Below are positions 5,961 to 12,928 of a DNA stretch of 12,928 bases, one piece after another. The translations under genes were made by a program, and so were the position numbers. The DNA comes from Clostridiales bacterium (GTDB lineage: Bacteria > Bacillota > Clostridia > Oscillospirales > Butyricicoccaceae): the NCBI GenBank assembly GCA_019420045.1, contig JAHZHY010000001.1, forward strand, positions 2,662 to 15,589, given 5' to 3'. How positions within the stretch are numbered: the first letter of the stretch is position 1; every line of letters starts with the position of its first letter. The notes under the pieces were generated by a model. It searched no databases. It was given only the letters and a program-made list of their open reading frames with translations, and was not told where the DNA came from.

Positions 5961-6752
5961 ATGTCCTATAAATTGCTGGCCCTGGATCTGGACAACACCC
6001 TGCTCTATAAAGATCTGACCATGGCCCCTGCAGCCCGGACCGGACTGCGCCGTCTGCTGGATCGAGGGGTTCTGGTCACACTGGCCACCGGCCGCATGTT
6101 CCCCTCTGCCGCATTCTATGCCCGGCAAGTGGGCATTACCTGTCCCCTGGCCACCTACAACGGCGCCCTCATCCGCTCTACCCAGCCAGGAGGCTATGAA
6201 CTGCTCCGTCCTCTGTCTCTTCAGACCATGAAGGATATCGCCGCCTTTTGCCGCAGACACGGCTATTATGTGCAGCTTTACAACGAAGACCGGATTCTGG
6301 TGGAAAAGCGCACCAAGGAAACCGATATCGATCCAGATCTGATCCACAACCCAGTGGTGGAAGTGGGGGATTTTTCTTCCTATCCTCTGTCTCCCTCTCC
6401 CAAGATGATATTGGTGGTATCGCCGGAAGAGCGGGAGACCATCCACCGTCAGCTGCGGGAGGAACTGGGCGACAGCCTGACTCTGGCAGCCTCCAAGGAC
6501 TATCTGGTGGAGATCATGGCCAAGGATGTGTCCAAGGCCAGCGCTCTGGAGCTGATCTGCCGCCGCTATGGTGTGGCGCCGGATGAAGTGGTGTGCTGCG
6601 GCGACAATTCAAACGACGCCGCCATGATCCAATGGGCCGGTCTGGGCGTGGCCGTGGAGAACGCCTCCCCCGCCGTCAAAGAGATTGCCGACTATGTGGC
6701 AACCAAATCCTATGGCGACGGCGTGGCCGAAGTCATCGCCAAGTTCTTCTAA
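5961..6752 (+). CDS. Cof-type HAD-superfamily phosphatase
   Basis: This 263-residue cytoplasmic HAD hydrolase is of the Cof/YidA-like (C2B cap) type, usually a sugar-phosphate or nucleotide phosphatase; the substrate cannot be told. Motif I is DLDNTLL (nucleophile D9, acid/base D11), with Asn at the usual Gly position of DxDGT. Motif II is ATGR (T43), motif III is K192 in VSKASAL, and motif IV is GDNSND (D215, D219). The cap lies between about 83 and 185. The ATG at 5961 has AAAGGAG 7 nt upstream. An earlier in-frame ATG at 5898 overlaps the -10 TATAAT and cannot be used from this promoter. It is a single-gene unit ending in the shared terminator at 6805-6847. Confidence 0.93.
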   Translation: MSYKLLALDLDNTLLYKDLTMAPAARTGLRRLLDRGVLVTLATGRMFPSAAFYARQVGITCPLATYNGALIRSTQPGGYELLRPLSLQTMKDIAAFCRRHGYYVQLYNEDRILVEKRTKETDIDPDLIHNPVVEVGDFSSYPLSPSPKMILVVSPEERETIHRQLREELGDSLTLAASKDYLVEIMAKDVSKASALELICRRYGVAPDEVVCCGDNSNDAAMIQWAGLGVAVENASPAVKEIADYVATKSYGDGVAEVIAKFF

Positions 6753-6804
6753 TCCTTGAGACGAAACAAAAAGGCAAAAAGTTTCCCTCTTTGTCAAAAT
6801 TTAA

Positions 6805-6847
6805 AAAATCCCCGGCAGAGAACTTTTCGTTCTTTGCCGGGGATTTT
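6805..6847. terminator. Long bidirectional intrinsic terminator
   Basis: AAAATCCCCGGCA (6805-6817) pairs perfectly with TGCCGGGGATTTT (6835-6847). The stem continues inward over GAGAAC/GTTCTT (6818-6823 with 6829-6834, one G-U) to a 5-nt loop, about 19 pairs in all. On the plus strand it is followed by TTTTGTTTTT and ends the HAD gene. On the minus strand it is followed by a T-run (complement of the A-run at 6803-6808) and ends the ATPase operon, starting 4 nt past the atpD stop codon. Confidence 0.95.
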
Positions 6848-6851
6848 GTTT

Positions 6852-7466
6852 TTATGTCTTTTTGGCTTTCTGGGCCTTGATAACCTTCAAGCGGCTGAAT
6901 TCCTCCCGCTCCCGCTCTTCCAGCACGCCGGTGATATAGGCGATGGAGGCGGTATACTGGGGAATGATGATATTTTGCAGAGCATTGGCCCGCTTCTGGG
7001 CCTTTTTGATGGCGTTGGCCAGGCGGTAGACACTGGTCTCCACCTCAGCCAGAGTGGCGCACAGCTTCTTTACCCGATAAAACTCATAAAGGGTCTTATC
7101 CAGGGAGGAATCGGTGCCGAAAAACCCATAGCTCAGCCGGGCTTCGAAATCGGAAGCGGTGACAATGGGGATCTCCACCCCCATCACCGACCGGTAGCCC
7201 AGCTGCAAACTGTCATCCACCGGGGTAGCCAGGGCAATGTCCTGGCAGGCGCCCAGCTTGATATTGGCCTCCTGCAAAGCGGAATAGGCCCGGGTAAAGG
7301 TGGTATCGATCTCCGCCTGGATCTGCTTGGCGCTGTCGATGAGCAGCATCATTTCCCGGATGAGAATGTTCCGTTTCCGATCCATCAGCTCATAGCCCAT
7401 TTTCGCCAGGGCCAGGGATCGCTTGATCTTGGACAGATTTCCTTTGGTGGGCGCGATGACCGGCAT
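6852..7466 (-). CDS. atpD: V-type ATP synthase subunit D (central stalk)
   Basis: This 204-residue subunit is of usual length for bacterial V/A-ATPase subunit D, the rotor shaft that turns inside the A3B3 head and joins it to the membrane ring with F. The N-terminus has the family signature P-TKGNLSKIKRSLALAKMGYELMDRKRNIL. Both ends are long charged helices (about 5-60 and 130-195) that form the antiparallel coiled coil. The middle (TPVDDSLQLGYRSVMGVEIP) is the family's short globular part. It is the last gene of the operon. Its ATG shares one base with the atpB stop (TGATG), with GGAGGG upstream inside atpB, so coupling is likely. Confidence 0.97.
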   Translation of the reverse strand: MPVIAPTKGNLSKIKRSLALAKMGYELMDRKRNILIREMMLLIDSAKQIQAEIDTTFTRAYSALQEANIKLGACQDIALATPVDDSLQLGYRSVMGVEIPIVTASDFEARLSYGFFGTDSSLDKTLYEFYRVKKLCATLAEVETSVYRLANAIKKAQKRANALQNIIIPQYTASIAYITGVLEEREREEFSRLKVIKAQKAKKT

Positions 7467-8863
7467 CAGTCCTCACTCCCTCCTGCCGCCGAGTGGTCTA
7501 CATAATGCTGATCCAGCAGTTTCTGATCGATGCGGCTCAGCTCCGAACGGGGCAGGTCGCACAGCAGATCCCAGCCCAGTTCCAGGGTCTGGTCCAGGGT
7601 GCGGTTTTCCGAAACGCCCTGCTGCACAAACTCCTGTTCAAACCGCTGGCCGAAGCGCATATACATCTTGTCCACCGGGCTCAGCTCTTCTTCACCGATG
7701 ACGCTGGCCAGACTCCGGGCGTCCTGCACCTTGGAATAGGCGGCAAACAGCTGGGTGGACACCGGCGGGTGATCCTCCCGGGTGTAGCCCTTGCCGATGC
7801 CGTCCTTCATCAGACGGGACAGGGAGGGCAGCACGCCGATGGGGGGATACATCCCCTTTTGATCCATATCCCGATCCAGCACGATCTGGCCTTCGGTGAT
7901 ATAGCCGGTCAGGTCGGGGATGGGGTGGGTAATGTCATCGTTGGGCATGGTGAGGATGGGTACCTGAGTGACGCTGCCCGGCTGGCCTTCCAGCATGCCG
8001 GCCCGCTCATAGAGAGAGGCCAGGTCGGAATAGAGGTAGGAAGGATAGCCCTTTCGGCTGGGGATCTCGTTTTTGGAAGAGGAGAATTCTCGTAGCGCTT
8101 CGCAATAAGCGGTCATATCGGTCATGATGACCAGGATGTGCATCCCATGGGTAAAGGCCAGGTATTCCGCCGCGGTGAGGGCGCAACGAGGGGTCAGAAT
8201 GCGTTCGATAATGGGATCGCTGGCCTCGTTGAGGAACATCACCACCCGCTGCAAAGCGCTGGAGTCCTCGAAGTCTTTTTTGAAGAAGTCGGCGGCGTCC
8301 TTTTTCAAGCCCATGCCTGCAAAGACGATGCCGAACTTTTCATCCTGGCTGCCCACCTTGGCCTGGCGGACGATCTGGGCGGCCAGCTGGTTGTGGCTCA
8401 TACCGGCGCCGGAGAAAATGGGCAGTTTCTGCCCCCGGATCAGAGTGGCCATGCAGTCGATGGCCGAAATGCCGGTGTAGATGCAGTTTCTGGGATACTG
8501 ACGGGCCACCGGATTCATGGCCAGACCGTTGATGTCCCGCTTTTCCTCCGGGAAGATCTCTCCCAGGCCATCGATGGGACGGCCTGCGCCGGAAAAGACC
8601 CGGCCCAGCATCTCCCGGCTGAGGGAAAGCTCCATGGGCTTGCCCTGGAAGTGGACGCTGTTTTTCTCCAAGGAGATGCCCTTGGTGCCTTCGAACACCT
8701 GAAGCACCGCCCGGTCACCATCGATCATAATGACCCGTCCCGAACGGACCTGGCCGTCTTTGGTGACGATCTCGGCCATTTCATCGTAGGCCACACCCCG
8801 GACGCCTTCCACCGTGAGAAGGGGGCCGTTCAGATCGCAGACCCCGGTATATTCGATTCTCAT
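7466..8863 (-). CDS. atpB: V-type ATP synthase subunit B (non-catalytic)
   Basis: This 465-residue non-catalytic nucleotide-site subunit alternates with A in the hexameric head. It has an N-terminal beta-barrel (about 1-75) and the RecA-like core. The P-loop position reads SGAGMSHN (151-158) without GK[ST], as is normal for B. SLSRLMK places an Arg at 350 (R350), the position and context of the arginine finger that reaches the A-subunit active site in the Enterococcus hirae enzyme. The start at 8863 has GGGAGGTGA upstream, and its ATG overlaps the atpA stop (ATGA), consistent with coupled, roughly equal synthesis of A and B. Confidence 0.98.
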   Translation of the reverse strand: MRIEYTGVCDLNGPLLTVEGVRGVAYDEMAEIVTKDGQVRSGRVIMIDGDRAVLQVFEGTKGISLEKNSVHFQGKPMELSLSREMLGRVFSGAGRPIDGLGEIFPEEKRDINGLAMNPVARQYPRNCIYTGISAIDCMATLIRGQKLPIFSGAGMSHNQLAAQIVRQAKVGSQDEKFGIVFAGMGLKKDAADFFKKDFEDSSALQRVVMFLNEASDPIIERILTPRCALTAAEYLAFTHGMHILVIMTDMTAYCEALREFSSSKNEIPSRKGYPSYLYSDLASLYERAGMLEGQPGSVTQVPILTMPNDDITHPIPDLTGYITEGQIVLDRDMDQKGMYPPIGVLPSLSRLMKDGIGKGYTREDHPPVSTQLFAAYSKVQDARSLASVIGEEELSPVDKMYMRFGQRFEQEFVQQGVSENRTLDQTLELGWDLLCDLPRSELSRIDQKLLDQHYVDHSAAGGSED

Positions 8864-10659
8864 GCCCGCTTCACCTCCCCTTCTGTCTGGCGGGTATTCT
8901 TGCTGATGGCCTGCTCCACCGCCTGGTCGATCTTCTTTTTGTAATCGTCAAACAGGGAGAAGTCATCGTTGGGGATGTTGTATTTCATACGGGTGACCAG
9001 CTCAAAGATCCCCGTGCTCACCAGCTGGGAAATGGGGATGCCCTGCTGGGCCACCTTCTTGGCGCTGTCATAGAGATAGAGCACCAGATCCATCATGCGA
9101 TACTGCTTTTCAATGGGCACATAGGTATCGATGGGCTGGTAGGCGTCCTGCTGCAAAAAGCCCAGACGCACCACCTTGGCGCATTCGATCACCAGTTTCT
9201 GGTCCTCGGGCAGCACATCGGAGCCGATGAGCTTGACAATCTCCATCAGCTTGTTCTCCTCCAGAAGCAGCCGGGCCATCCGCTCCCGGCACTGGGCAAA
9301 CTTGGGCCCGAAGCGCTCTTCAAACCAGGGAGCCAGGTCGGCCAGATATTCCGAATAGGATGTATTCCAGTTCATGGAGGGGAAATGGCGGGCATAGGCC
9401 AGCTCCCGGTCCAGAGCCCAGAAGCAGCGGATAAACCGCTTGGTGGTCTGGGTCACCGGCTCGGAAAAGTCGCCGCCCTGGGGGGATACGGCGCCGATGG
9501 CCGTGACGCTGCCTTCGGTGCCGTTTAAGTTGTCGGTATACCCGGCCCGCTCATAAAACTCTGCCAGACGGGAGGGCAGATAGGCGGGGAAGCCCTCTTC
9601 CGCAGGCATCTCCTCCAGACGGCCGGAGATCTCACGCAGGGCCTCGGCCCAGCGGGAGGTGGAATCGGCCATCAGAGCCACATGGTAACCCATGTCCCGG
9701 TAATATTCCGCCATGGTCATGCCGGTATAAATGGAGGCCTCACGGGCAGCCACCGGCATATTGGAGGTGTTGGCAATGAGCACCGTCCGATTGAGCAAAG
9801 GCTTTCCGGTGCGGGGGTCCTGCAGCTCACCGAACTCCTCCAGCACCTGGGTCATTTCGTTGCCCCGTTCGCCACAGCCCAGATAGATAATGATGTCGGC
9901 ATCGCACCATTTTGCCAGCTGGTGCTGGATGATGGTCTTGCCTGCGCCAAAGGGGCCAGGCACGCAGGCGCAGCCGCCTTTGCCGATGGGGAACATGGTG
10001 TCAATGACCCGCTGGCCGGTGACCATCAGCTGATCCACCGGACGGCGCAGTTTCACCGGACGGCTCTGGCGGATAGGCCACTTCTGAGAAAGTGTCAGGC
10101 TGTGTTCCTTGCCGTCGGGAGTTTTGAGAAGTGCAATCTGATCCCGCACGGTATAGGCACCATCGGGGCTGACTTCTATAATCTCTCCCGAAAGGGTGGG
10201 AGGCACCATGATCTTGTGCATGATACTGCCTTTTTCATCGCACTGAGCGATGATCTGTCCCGGCTGCACCTGCTCCCCTTTTTTCACCAGCATCTGCACA
10301 TCCCATTTGGCCTTCTCATCCAGGCTGGGGATATCCAGACCGGCGGGGATAAAGGCGCCGCCCTTTTCCTGGATAGCCTTGAGAGGACGGGCAATGCCGT
10401 CAAAAATACCACCCAGCAGACCGGGGCCCAATTCCAGCGTTAACGGTGCGCCGGTCTGTTCCACCGGTTCTCCGGGAGCAAGGCCGGTGGTGGATTCATA
10501 AACCTGCACGGTGGCATGGTCCCGCTCAATGCCCACCACTTCGCCGATGAGGCGGCTTTTGCCCACATAGACCATGTCCTGCATGGCAAGGCCCCGGCCG
10601 CCTTTGACGGTGACCACCGGGCCATTCACCGAATACACACGATAATTTTCCTCGTTCAT
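8860..10659 (-). CDS. atpA: V-type ATP synthase subunit A (catalytic)
   Basis: This catalytic subunit hydrolyses or makes ATP in the A3B3 head. It has 599 residues, typical for the family. The order is an N-terminal barrel (about 5-75), the non-homologous bulge region that marks A subunits (about 110-190), and the RecA-like core. The core has P-loop GPFGAGKT (235-242) and the catalytic Glu in GCGERGNEM (about E264), followed by [21 protein letters not shown]. All key residues are present. I choose the ATG at 10659 because GGGAGGTG sits 6 nt upstream. The in-frame GTG at 10668 lies inside that ribosome binding site. It begins 18 bp after subunit E and ends overlapping atpB. Confidence 0.98.
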   Translation of the reverse strand: MNEENYRVYSVNGPVVTVKGGRGLAMQDMVYVGKSRLIGEVVGIERDHATVQVYESTTGLAPGEPVEQTGAPLTLELGPGLLGGIFDGIARPLKAIQEKGGAFIPAGLDIPSLDEKAKWDVQMLVKKGEQVQPGQIIAQCDEKGSIMHKIMVPPTLSGEIIEVSPDGAYTVRDQIALLKTPDGKEHSLTLSQKWPIRQSRPVKLRRPVDQLMVTGQRVIDTMFPIGKGGCACVPGPFGAGKTIIQHQLAKWCDADIIIYLGCGERGNEMTQVLEEFGELQDPRTGKPLLNRTVLIANTSNMPVAAREASIYTGMTMAEYYRDMGYHVALMADSTSRWAEALREISGRLEEMPAEEGFPAYLPSRLAEFYERAGYTDNLNGTEGSVTAIGAVSPQGGDFSEPVTQTTKRFIRCFWALDRELAYARHFPSMNWNTSYSEYLADLAPWFEERFGPKFAQCRERMARLLLEENKLMEIVKLIGSDVLPEDQKLVIECAKVVRLGFLQQDAYQPIDTYVPIEKQYRMMDLVLYLYDSAKKVAQQGIPISQLVSTGIFELVTRMKYNIPNDDFSLFDDYKKKIDQAVEQAISKNTRQTEGEVKRA

Positions 10660-10677
10660 ATGCTTCACCTCCCGGGC

Positions 10678-11280
10678 CTATTCCAGACGCAGGCCCAGAT
10701 ATTCGGCGATGTGCTCCTGGGTCTCCTGGGCCGCACTGTCCAAAGTGCAGTCCACCGCCATATGGCTTTCCGGGCACTCCAGACGCAGACCGCCCATGTG
10801 GATGCTCTCAGAAACCGCCAGCTCCCAGGGACGCTGGCACTGCTCCATACAGCCTTTCAGATATTCTTCATCCTGGGTGCGGCAGAAAAGATAGACCTTC
10901 TCCTGCTCCCCCGGCAGCGCCTTCAGGGCCTTTTCCAGCTGACGGCTGAGCCAGGCGGTATAATCGCCGCTTTCCGTCCAGCTCTCCACTTTTTCTGCCA
11001 GGTCATCATAGATCTTCCGGGCCACCTGGGCTCTTTTTTCAAACAGCCTCCGCTTGTCTTCCATCATCTTCTGGGAGACAGCCTGGCCGGTTTTGCTCTT
11101 CACCTGGGCAATGCCCGCTTCCACCTGCCGCTCCATGCGGGCTTTCAGCTCTTTTTCTGCCGAATTAAGCCGAGCCTGGCGGGCTTTTTCCACACTCTCC
11201 AGGATCTTCTGGCTTCGCTCATCCGCATCCCGCAGAATGGTTTCTGTAAAATGTTCCAGCTTGTTTGTATCGTTTTCCAT
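10678..11280 (-). CDS. atpE: V-type ATP synthase subunit E (peripheral stalk)
   Basis: This 200-residue subunit is the stator stalk component that binds the outside of the A3B3 head. Residues about 1-100 form a long charged helix with many Ala, Lys, Glu and Arg (EKARQARLNSAEKELKAR), the part that pairs with subunit G/H. The C-terminal region (GGLRLECPESHMAVDCTLDS) matches the usual E-subunit head-binding domain, where the GG(L/I)..E....I.VD.T motif is conserved. The ATG at 11280 has GGGAGGAG upstream. It is 14 bp after subunit F. Its usual partner G/H is not in this window. Confidence 0.92.
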   Translation of the reverse strand: MENDTNKLEHFTETILRDADERSQKILESVEKARQARLNSAEKELKARMERQVEAGIAQVKSKTGQAVSQKMMEDKRRLFEKRAQVARKIYDDLAEKVESWTESGDYTAWLSRQLEKALKALPGEQEKVYLFCRTQDEEYLKGCMEQCQRPWELAVSESIHMGGLRLECPESHMAVDCTLDSAAQETQEHIAEYLGLRLE

Positions 11281-11294
11281 CCAGTCTCCTCCCT

Positions 11295-11603
11295 TCAGAT
11301 CTTCACGCCAATGGCTTGGCGCACATATTGGGTGATGGAGTCGGGGGCCCGATGGGTACCGTGCCGGTCGGGAATCTCCACCAAAAGGGGTGTATGCATC
11401 CGCAGTTTGATATCATCCACCCGGCTCTGGCACAAAGGCACCAGCCCTTCGGACAAAAGGATCACGCCGATATCCGGTGTGTTCATGGCGGTGGAAAGAG
11501 CTTCTTCCACCTCCTGGGCTTTGTGTACCACCACGCCCTCGATCCCCGCCAGGCGGAAGCCTGTCTGGGTATCCACATTGTCTGCTATGAGAAAATAGCG
11601 CAT
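11295..11603 (-). CDS. atpF: V-type ATP synthase subunit F (central stalk)
   Basis: This 102-residue subunit is of normal length for the small Rossmann-like central-stalk component that binds D (called NtpG in Enterococcus). The pattern fits: an N-terminal strand RYFLIADN, then GFRLAGIEGVVV, a central DIGVILLSEGL strand-turn, and LLVEIPDRHG near the C-terminal part. The ribosome binding site is weaker than its neighbours' (AAGGGTGA). It lies 24 bp after atpK and 14 bp before atpE. The F-before-E order with no C between them differs from the common E-C-F order. Confidence 0.95.
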   Translation of the reverse strand: MRYFLIADNVDTQTGFRLAGIEGVVVHKAQEVEEALSTAMNTPDIGVILLSEGLVPLCQSRVDDIKLRMHTPLLVEIPDRHGTHRAPDSITQYVRQAIGVKI

Positions 11604-11627
11604 GGTCTCACCCTTTTCTTCGCCGGA

Positions 11628-12050
11628 TTACAGGCGCAGCATGATGAGGATGGAAACCAGCATACCGTAGATGGCGATGCCTTCGGCCAGGGCCACGAAG
11701 ATCAGGGCCTTACCGAACACCTTGTCATTTTCCGAAATGGCGCCGATGGCTGCGCTGGCGGAAGAGGCCACGGCCACACCGCCGCCGATGCAGGCCAGAC
11801 CGGTGGAAAGAGCCATAGCCAGGTAACCCCAGCCGGCGGAAGAGGAAGCAGCCGAAGCGGCCTGCTCACCAGCAGCCAGCACATGGCCGCCGATGCCCAT
11901 ACCGGTGGTCAGCAGGCACAGAGCAAATACCGAAACGATGTTGAGGGCCATAGCACCCTTGGGGTTTTTCCCTTTCTGATGACGGCGATAAGCGACCAGC
12001 AGCGGGGAAAAGGCCAGAGCGGCCAGAATGGTGACGATCATGATTTCCAT
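11628..12050 (-). CDS. atpK: V-type ATP synthase subunit K (proteolipid, c-ring)
   Basis: This 140-residue proteolipid forms the ion-carrying rotor ring. Four hydrophobic segments are visible: about 2-20, 33-58, 73-103 and 112-138. Only the C-terminal hairpin has the classic form: a glycine- and alanine-rich third segment (GLACIGGGVAVASSASAAIG), polar loop SENDK, and a fourth segment with the ion-binding carboxylate in ALAEGIAIYG (E123). The N-terminal pair, separated by the basic loop YRRHQKGKNPK, has no membrane carboxylate, as in duplicated V-type proteolipids. The first ATG (12050) is favoured by AGGAG 6 nt upstream; another ATG lies three codons in. It is shorter than the Enterococcus NtpK. 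The coupling ion (H+ or Na+) cannot be assigned, though no membrane Gln is seen beside E123. Confidence 0.95.
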   Translation of the reverse strand: MEIMIVTILAALAFSPLLVAYRRHQKGKNPKGAMALNIVSVFALCLLTTGMGIGGHVLAAGEQAASAASSSAGWGYLAMALSTGLACIGGGVAVASSASAAIGAISENDKVFGKALIFVALAEGIAIYGMLVSILIMLRL

Positions 12051-12098
12051 AAGTTTCTCCTTGTCTCCGGCGGTGCGAAATTTTTATGATAAGGGCCT

Positions 12099-12116
12099 CC
12101 CCGCCGCCGGGCGGGG
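12099..12116 (-). promoter_or_regulatory. GC-rich hairpin between atpI and atpK
   Basis: CCCCGCC (12099-12105) and GGCGGGG (12110-12116) form a 7-bp GC stem with a 4-nt loop in the only long gap of the ATPase operon. No T-run follows it on the minus strand, so it is not a standard terminator for this operon. A second element, CCGGCGG (12067-12073) next to the atpK ribosome binding site, can pair with CCGCCGG (12104-12110), excluding the first stem. It could set atpK expression or mRNA processing. Confidence 0.5.
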
Positions 12117-12152
12117 CTGATTGTATTTTTGTTTTTATGTTCTTCCAGGGGA

Positions 12153-12928
12153 TCAGCTTTTCTTCTCCCGCCGGAAATGCACCGTAAAGGGCTGATAAGG
12201 CACACCGGTGCCCGAATAGAACCGGCCGAAGAGCTCATAGAACTCCAGCCGCAGCACCTGAATGCCCACGATCAGACCTTCCAGGCACATGACAAACACA
12301 TTGCCGATGATAAACACAATGGGGCTGCCGATGGTGCCCACGCTGTCCATCAAGGCAAAGACCACCATCATCATGCCCACATGGTTCAAAGCAAAAGCAC
12401 CGATACGCACAAAGGACACAGTGTTGGACACAAAGGACAGCAGAATTTCAAACAGTTCGAAGAAATTCTCCACAATAAAGCCGCCCTTTTCCTTGGGCAT
12501 CCAATCTTTCCGCCGGGCCACCAGATCCCCCAAGGGCTTTTGGGCAAAGATCAGAAGCAGGGGCAGCAGGATGAGCAGGGCGATATACACCGGGCTGAGC
12601 AGCTTGATGTTGGTGAGCAGGGTACACAAAACGCCCACGATCACCGCCCAGTAAAAGATGAAACCGGCCACACCATTCTGGGAAAACAGGGCCTTTCCCA
12701 GATCTTTCTGTCGGATGCCGTTATAAATGTTGTAGAGCATGGCAATGGAGATGAACAAAAGACCCATGGCCACCGAACAGAGCAGAATTTTGTTGGTGTT
12801 GTCCACGCTTTCAAAGACTTTGAAACCGGGAAGCAGATCTTCGTTGCCAAACACACTGCCATAGACAAAACCGAATACCACCGAGGAACATCCCACCACG
12901 GCGATGATCTTACCCAAAGAGAGCTTCA
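12153..12928 (-). CDS. atpI: V-type ATP synthase subunit I, C-terminal part
   Basis: The frame stays open to the window edge, so this is the 3' part of the gene. About 257 residues are visible of a protein usually near 600-700. This is the membrane domain of the stator subunit that provides the ion half-channels beside the K ring. Five or more membrane segments are seen. Two conserved Arg are in the expected places: SFVRIGAFALNH (codon 12405-12407) and QVLRLEFYELF (codon 12249-12251). These correspond to the paired Arg of the last helices that face the ring carboxylate. The FGFVYGSVFG motif near the visible start and ENFFELFEILLSFVSN are also typical. The N-terminal cytoplasmic coiled-coil domain and start lie outside. 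A TTG at 12917 is not the start. Confidence 0.95.
   Translation of the reverse strand, partial: KLSLGKIIAVVGCSSVVFGFVYGSVFGNEDLLPGFKVFESVDNTNKILLCSVAMGLLFISIAMLYNIYNGIRQKDLGKALFSQNGVAGFIFYWAVIVGVLCTLLTNIKLLSPVYIALLILLPLLLIFAQKPLGDLVARRKDWMPKEKGGFIVENFFELFEILLSFVSNTVSFVRIGAFALNHVGMMMVVFALMDSVGTIGSPIVFIIGNVFVMCLEGLIVGIQVLRLEFYELFGRFYSGTGVPYQPFTVHFRREKKS

Noticed and set aside
10660..10668. GTG at 10668 as the atpA start
   Set aside because: The GTG is part of the GGGAGGTG ribosome binding site that serves the ATG at 10659.
10516..11598. A 360-codon plus-strand open frame opposite atpA, atpE and atpF
   Set aside because: The minus strand here encodes clear V-ATPase subunits with good ribosome binding sites. 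The plus frame shows no motif, and its composition fits an antisense shadow.
11265..12089. A 274-codon plus-strand open frame opposite atpF and atpK
   Set aside because: It is antisense to conserved small subunits and very rich in His, Gly and Gln. No family resemblance or start signal was seen.
12081..12140. Plus-strand intrinsic terminator: the GC hairpin at 12099-12116 is followed by a T-rich tract on the plus strand
   Set aside because: There is no plus-strand gene for it to end. The T-rich tract is more simply AT-rich sequence next to the atpI stop codon, and a role in the atpI-atpK message is more plausible.
1..12928. Mobile elements, CRISPR arrays, phage genes, toxin-antitoxin pairs, tRNA or rRNA genes
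   Set aside because: No transposase, integrase, regular spaced repeats, tRNA cloverleaf or rRNA segment was recognised. The gene content is mostly conserved chromosomal housekeeping.

Overview
The window looks like chromosomal DNA of a moderately GC-rich Gram-positive anaerobe of the class Clostridia, most likely an Oscillospiraceae/Ruminococcaceae-type gut bacterium. This rests on three things: a bacterial V/A-type ATPase operon, an S-layer-homology (SLH) protein, and strong GGAGG-type ribosome binding sites with extended -10 promoters. The assignment is an inference from gene content; no rRNA or tRNA gene is present to confirm it.

Layout. Bases 22-3792 are read on the minus strand: a secreted protein with a possible cysteine-hydrolase core (22-714), an orphan ECF-transporter S component (863-1444), a CCA tRNA nucleotidyltransferase (1559-2908), and a PflX-like radical SAM protein (2905-3792) that overlaps and precedes cca in transcription. 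A 187-bp divergent promoter region (3793-3979) separates these from a plus-strand gene for an SLH-anchored M14 zinc carboxypeptidase (3980-5563), which ends in a clear intrinsic terminator. A small minus-strand membrane protein (5618-5806) and a plus-strand Cof-type HAD phosphatase (5961-6752) follow. A very long stem at 6805-6847 appears to terminate both the HAD gene and the convergent ATPase operon.

Bases 6852-12928 hold a V-type ATPase operon on the minus strand, in transcription order I (cut by the window edge), K, F, E, A, B, D. Most spacings are 24 bp or less, and A-B and B-D overlap. The exception is a 102-bp I-K gap with a GC-rich hairpin. The catalytic A3B3 head, central stalk (D, F), one peripheral stalk subunit (E) and membrane sector (I, K) are all encoded. 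Subunit C and the second peripheral stalk subunit (G/H) are not in the window.

Most of the window is well-conserved housekeeping content. I see no mobile element, CRISPR array, phage gene or obvious defence system, and no strong candidate for a wholly new system. The least ordinary items are the secreted Cys/His protein, the SLH-M14 protein with its acidic insert, the mirrored divergent promoters, the palindrome before the ECF gene, and the structured I-K leader.
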